Source: Actinotignum timonense
Lineage (GTDB): Bacteria; Actinomycetota; Actinomycetes; Actinomycetales; Actinomycetaceae
Length of the DNA: 64,000 nucleotides
Direction of reading: 5' to 3'
NCBI RefSeq assembly: GCF_030216305.1
Contig: NZ_JASOKT010000012.1
Location: 4,570-68,569, forward strand
Below are positions 62,088 through 64,000 of the stretch, piece after piece. Made by a program: the position numbers and the translations under genes. Position 1 is the stretch's first letter; each line of letters begins with the position of its first letter. Under the pieces are notes generated by a model. It saw only the letters and a list, made by a program, of their open reading frames with translations. It ran no database searches and was not told where the DNA came from.

Positions 62088-62698
62088 TGCACAGCCTCCA
62101 TTGATCTATCGGGGAAGAAACGAATGTCCTCCGGATAATGTGTTGCGAAAAGTGCTCGGATGGGATCTGTCAACAGGGCTTGCTGGATTTGCCCGTTCAT
62201 TAAGAGCGCTGCTTGCGACATCATGCGGAAAAGATTGGAGCGGAGTTTATGGACGGTAGATTCCTTAAGTTGCGATAGTTCAGGGTGCCAAAGGGCTTTA
62301 GCGGAAACAAAGGTATCAAAATGCGAATAATCGAGCTCAGGTGTGAGAAGAAGGAAACGGTCTCGAACAACTTCTTCCGCAAACTCGGCGATAAATCCGT
62401 GAGCTCGGCAGGCGGCTAGCCACATCAGGAGAGACTTTTCAGATGGTGCAGCTGCCGCGAAAAACCTAAGTTCGTTGAGATCAAGTCTACGGAGCCGTTT
62501 AAGAGTTTCCCGAATCAGGCGCTGCGCCGAGGCTCGAGAACTCGCTTGAAACAGGTTCTCGTCGAGAATCTGTTCGCGGGTGGCAGCCCAGCTATTAGTA
62601 CTGAGATACACCGGAGCGGCAATGCCAGCCTCTCTGAGTAGAAGATCGCCGACAGTAAAAGACAAGTCGTAGCGCGCGGCGCCATCCGTAAATGTCAA
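62084..62698 (-). CDS. brxA: BREX protein BrxA (DUF1819)
   Basis: The 204-residue DUF1819 protein (YDLSFTVGDLLLREAGIAAPVYL; RLRRLDLNELRFFAAAAPSEKSLLMWLAACR; LRSNLFRMMSQAALL) is the first gene of the operon. BrxA has a helical fold related to NusB-like RNA/DNA-binding proteins. It starts at TTG 62698, supported by AAGGAGGG eight bases upstream and by the family N-terminus. No ATG fits. The operon promoter must lie in 62699-62817. Confidence 0.9.
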   Translation of the reverse strand: MTFTDGAARYDLSFTVGDLLLREAGIAAPVYLSTNSWAATREQILDENLFQASSRASAQRLIRETLKRLRRLDLNELRFFAAAAPSEKSLLMWLAACRAHGFIAEFAEEVVRDRFLLLTPELDYSHFDTFVSAKALWHPELSQLKESTVHKLRSNLFRMMSQAALLMNGQIQQALLTDPIRALFATHYPEDIRFFPDRSMEAVQ

Positions 62699-62817
62699 GC
62701 CCTGCTCCCTCCTTGCTTGCAGCGATGTTTAGTCTTATCAGCGGCGAAAGGTGGCGAGATAACGCGTCCCGTCGACAAGCTGATACTCCTACCATCTTAG
62801 TGTGGGATTCACTCCTC

Positions 62818-63396
62818 TTATGCGTGAATTTTCTTGGAGGCAGGCGCCGTCTCATCTGAACGGTTCGGATGCCGTTGGGCTAGGTAGGCGCTGAAGAAGA
62901 CCGCGAAGGCGACGAGCCAGAGCCAGGCCAGGGCGGAGTACCAGTTGAGGCCGCCGAAGAGCGTGATGCGGGGCAGCTCGGTCGCGATGATGAACGAAAT
63001 GCCGAAGAAAGCACCGTAGACGGCATCCAAGACATAGCCCCACGGGCTCCGCACGCCACGCGCTCGGCGCAGCGCTGCCGCGGCCTTGGTGAGAAGCACG
63101 CTCGCCGCCAGGTACACGAGGGTAGAAGTCCAGAACATCCACATCTCCACCTCCGGATCACCGGTGGCCCAGAACAGGAGTATCGCCGCAGCCAATCCGG
63201 CAACGACCACGATGAGCAAAGTAGCGCCCTTGCGGTAGCGGCACGCCCTCTCGGCGGATTTTTCACGGTTCTTGGGTGCGTGTGTGGAATCTGCAGATGC
63301 GTGCCTGGAGCTTGCGGGTGCTTGCGCAGAATCGGCCGGTGCTTGCGTGGTGTCTGTGGCCGGCTGCTTGGGTTCTTGTGTGACATCCTCGTTCAT
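62818..63396 (-). CDS. small membrane protein, paralogue of the divergent gene
   Basis: The 192-residue protein starts at ATG 63396. A Gln/Ala/Pro/Thr-rich tail (about 1-60, with APADSAQAPASS and ASADSTHAPKN repeats) precedes four TM helices (LLIVVVAGLAAAILLFWA; MWMFWTSTLVYLAASVLL; YGAFFGISFIIATEL; WYSALAWLWLVAFAVFFSAYLA). The loop SPWGYVLDAVYGAFFGISFII aligns with RRFGYLLDAGYGIIAGLSFLVF of the divergent gene, so the two are paralogues. Function is unknown. It lies 119 bases upstream of brxA on the same strand, so read-through is possible. Confidence 0.7.
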   Translation of the reverse strand: MNEDVTQEPKQPATDTTQAPADSAQAPASSRHASADSTHAPKNREKSAERACRYRKGATLLIVVVAGLAAAILLFWATGDPEVEMWMFWTSTLVYLAASVLLTKAAAALRRARGVRSPWGYVLDAVYGAFFGISFIIATELPRITLFGGLNWYSALAWLWLVAFAVFFSAYLAQRHPNRSDETAPASKKIHA

Positions 63397-63439
63397 AGGA
63401 TAATTATGGCCGATATTCAAGGGTGAAGGGGAATGATCT

Positions 63440-63859
63440 ATGGCAGACGCACCGCAGCATCGGCAGCTAAGCAGGAAAATCCCCATTGGCAAGGTTCTTA
63501 GCTTTCTGATTATCCTCCTGGTCGGCTTCGGGCTTGCCCTGTTGGTGGTTTTCCTTGCTGGCCGGCATTCCTTCCCGCTATGGAGCTTCGTCGTCGTACT
63601 TATTCTTTTTAGCATCGCCAGTTTCTACATGACGCGCGCGGTGGGGCGAACGCCGCGGCGCTTCGGGTACCTCCTCGACGCCGGCTACGGAATCATTGCC
63701 GGGCTGTCCTTCCTGGTGTTTCAGTACGCGTACGAATCGATTCGGTGGCCGTCGTTCCTGCTGGTGGTGTGGATGCTGGTGACCTCGATGGGGTGCAGCG
63801 CGTATATCGACAAGCGGCACCCGGCGCCGCGGGGTGGTGCGGGTTCAGAAGAGAAATGA
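63440..63859 (+). CDS. small membrane protein, paralogue of the divergent gene
   Basis: The 139-residue protein starts at ATG 63440 (GAAGGGGAA upstream) and has four TM helices (VLSFLIILLVGFGLALLVVFLAG; LWSFVVVLILFSIASFYM; YGIIAGLSFLVFQYAY; SFLLVVWMLVTSMGCSAYI). Both it and the divergent gene end with an x-K/Q-R-H-P motif (DKRHPAP, AQRHPNR). Only 43 bases separate the two starts, so they share a control region. Function is unknown. Confidence 0.7.
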   Translation: MADAPQHRQLSRKIPIGKVLSFLIILLVGFGLALLVVFLAGRHSFPLWSFVVVLILFSIASFYMTRAVGRTPRRFGYLLDAGYGIIAGLSFLVFQYAYESIRWPSFLLVVWMLVTSMGCSAYIDKRHPAPRGGAGSEEK

Positions 63860-63872
63860 TTGATATGTGAAG

Positions 63873-63913
63873 ACCGGCCCTGACCCACTCGCGAGGCGGA
63901 TGGGCGGGCCGGT
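63873..63913. terminator. hairpin after membrane protein gene
   Basis: ACCGGCCC pairs with GGGCCGGT around an internally paired loop (GACCCACTC / GGCGGATGGGC). It is followed by TCTGG, so it is a plausible terminator. No feature is seen from 63914 to the end. Confidence 0.55.
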
Positions 63914-64000
63914 TCTGGTGGCTAAACCTGACTTGGCTCATTTTGGCGTGATGTGATTCATATTGACGTTGTGGCCTGGGGTTTTGTCTCGTTGGTGGGT

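Overview
The window looks like chromosome of a high-GC Gram-positive bacterium, most plausibly of the Actinomycetaceae (Actinomyces, Arcanobacterium or Trueperella relatives). The evidence is the GC-rich coding sequence, GTG and TTG starts, apparently leaderless promoters, an actinobacterial-type parS palindrome, a fused permease/ATPase sialic acid importer like that of Corynebacterium, and a large secreted sialidase ending in FG-GAP repeats. No rRNA or ribosomal protein is present, so the assignment is inference.

Positions 1-1,700 hold a truncated DUF3800 gene, a tRNA-Ser(UGA) and a GNAT acetyltransferase. Positions 2,100-21,950 form a sialic acid utilisation region. It has a leaderless sialidase-like protein without a signal peptide, a 1,777-residue secreted sialidase with two complete catalytic modules, a GntR/FCD regulator (NanR-like), and a long operon: solute-binding lipoprotein, permease, permease-ATPase fusion, ATPase, nanA, nanK, nanE, nagB, nagA. 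Copies of the palindrome TTGTCAGACAA lie before the secreted sialidase and inside the operon promoter, and a degenerate copy precedes the small sialidase, so one regulator probably controls release, import and breakdown to fructose-6-phosphate. A perfect parS-type palindrome lies between nanE and nagB, which suggests oriC is not far away.

Positions 22,300-35,400 carry an idonate-dehydrogenase-like gene with an MFS carrier and a divergent LysR regulator, an orphan sugar-ABC ATPase, a low-molecular-weight protein tyrosine phosphatase, two membrane proteins of unknown function, and a large HrpA helicase. A fic gene at 35,836-37,026 sits between long direct repeats made from the 3' end and terminator of the neighbouring ABC permease gene, which marks it as an inserted cassette. 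An ABC exporter pair, an acyltransferase-3/SGNH protein, a membrane-anchored EEP-family protein, an overlapping pair of unknown genes, a TRIC-type channel, an AlbA/Schlafen-type regulator with an iteron array upstream, an ABC-F protein with a possible leader peptide, a small protein and a lipoprotein follow.

Positions 49,721-62,698 are a complete type 1 BREX phage-defence operon on the minus strand (brxA-brxB-brxC-pglX-pglZ-brxL) with visibly lower GC than its surroundings. Its BrxL appears to end in a MIT_C/phospholipase-D-like domain instead of a Lon protease domain. A divergent pair of related small membrane proteins closes the window.

Beyond genes, there is a strongly over-represented oligomer (GCGTCGTCGTAC and near variants), a two-copy dispersed palindromic element whose arms change in a compensatory way, and several repeat arrays.
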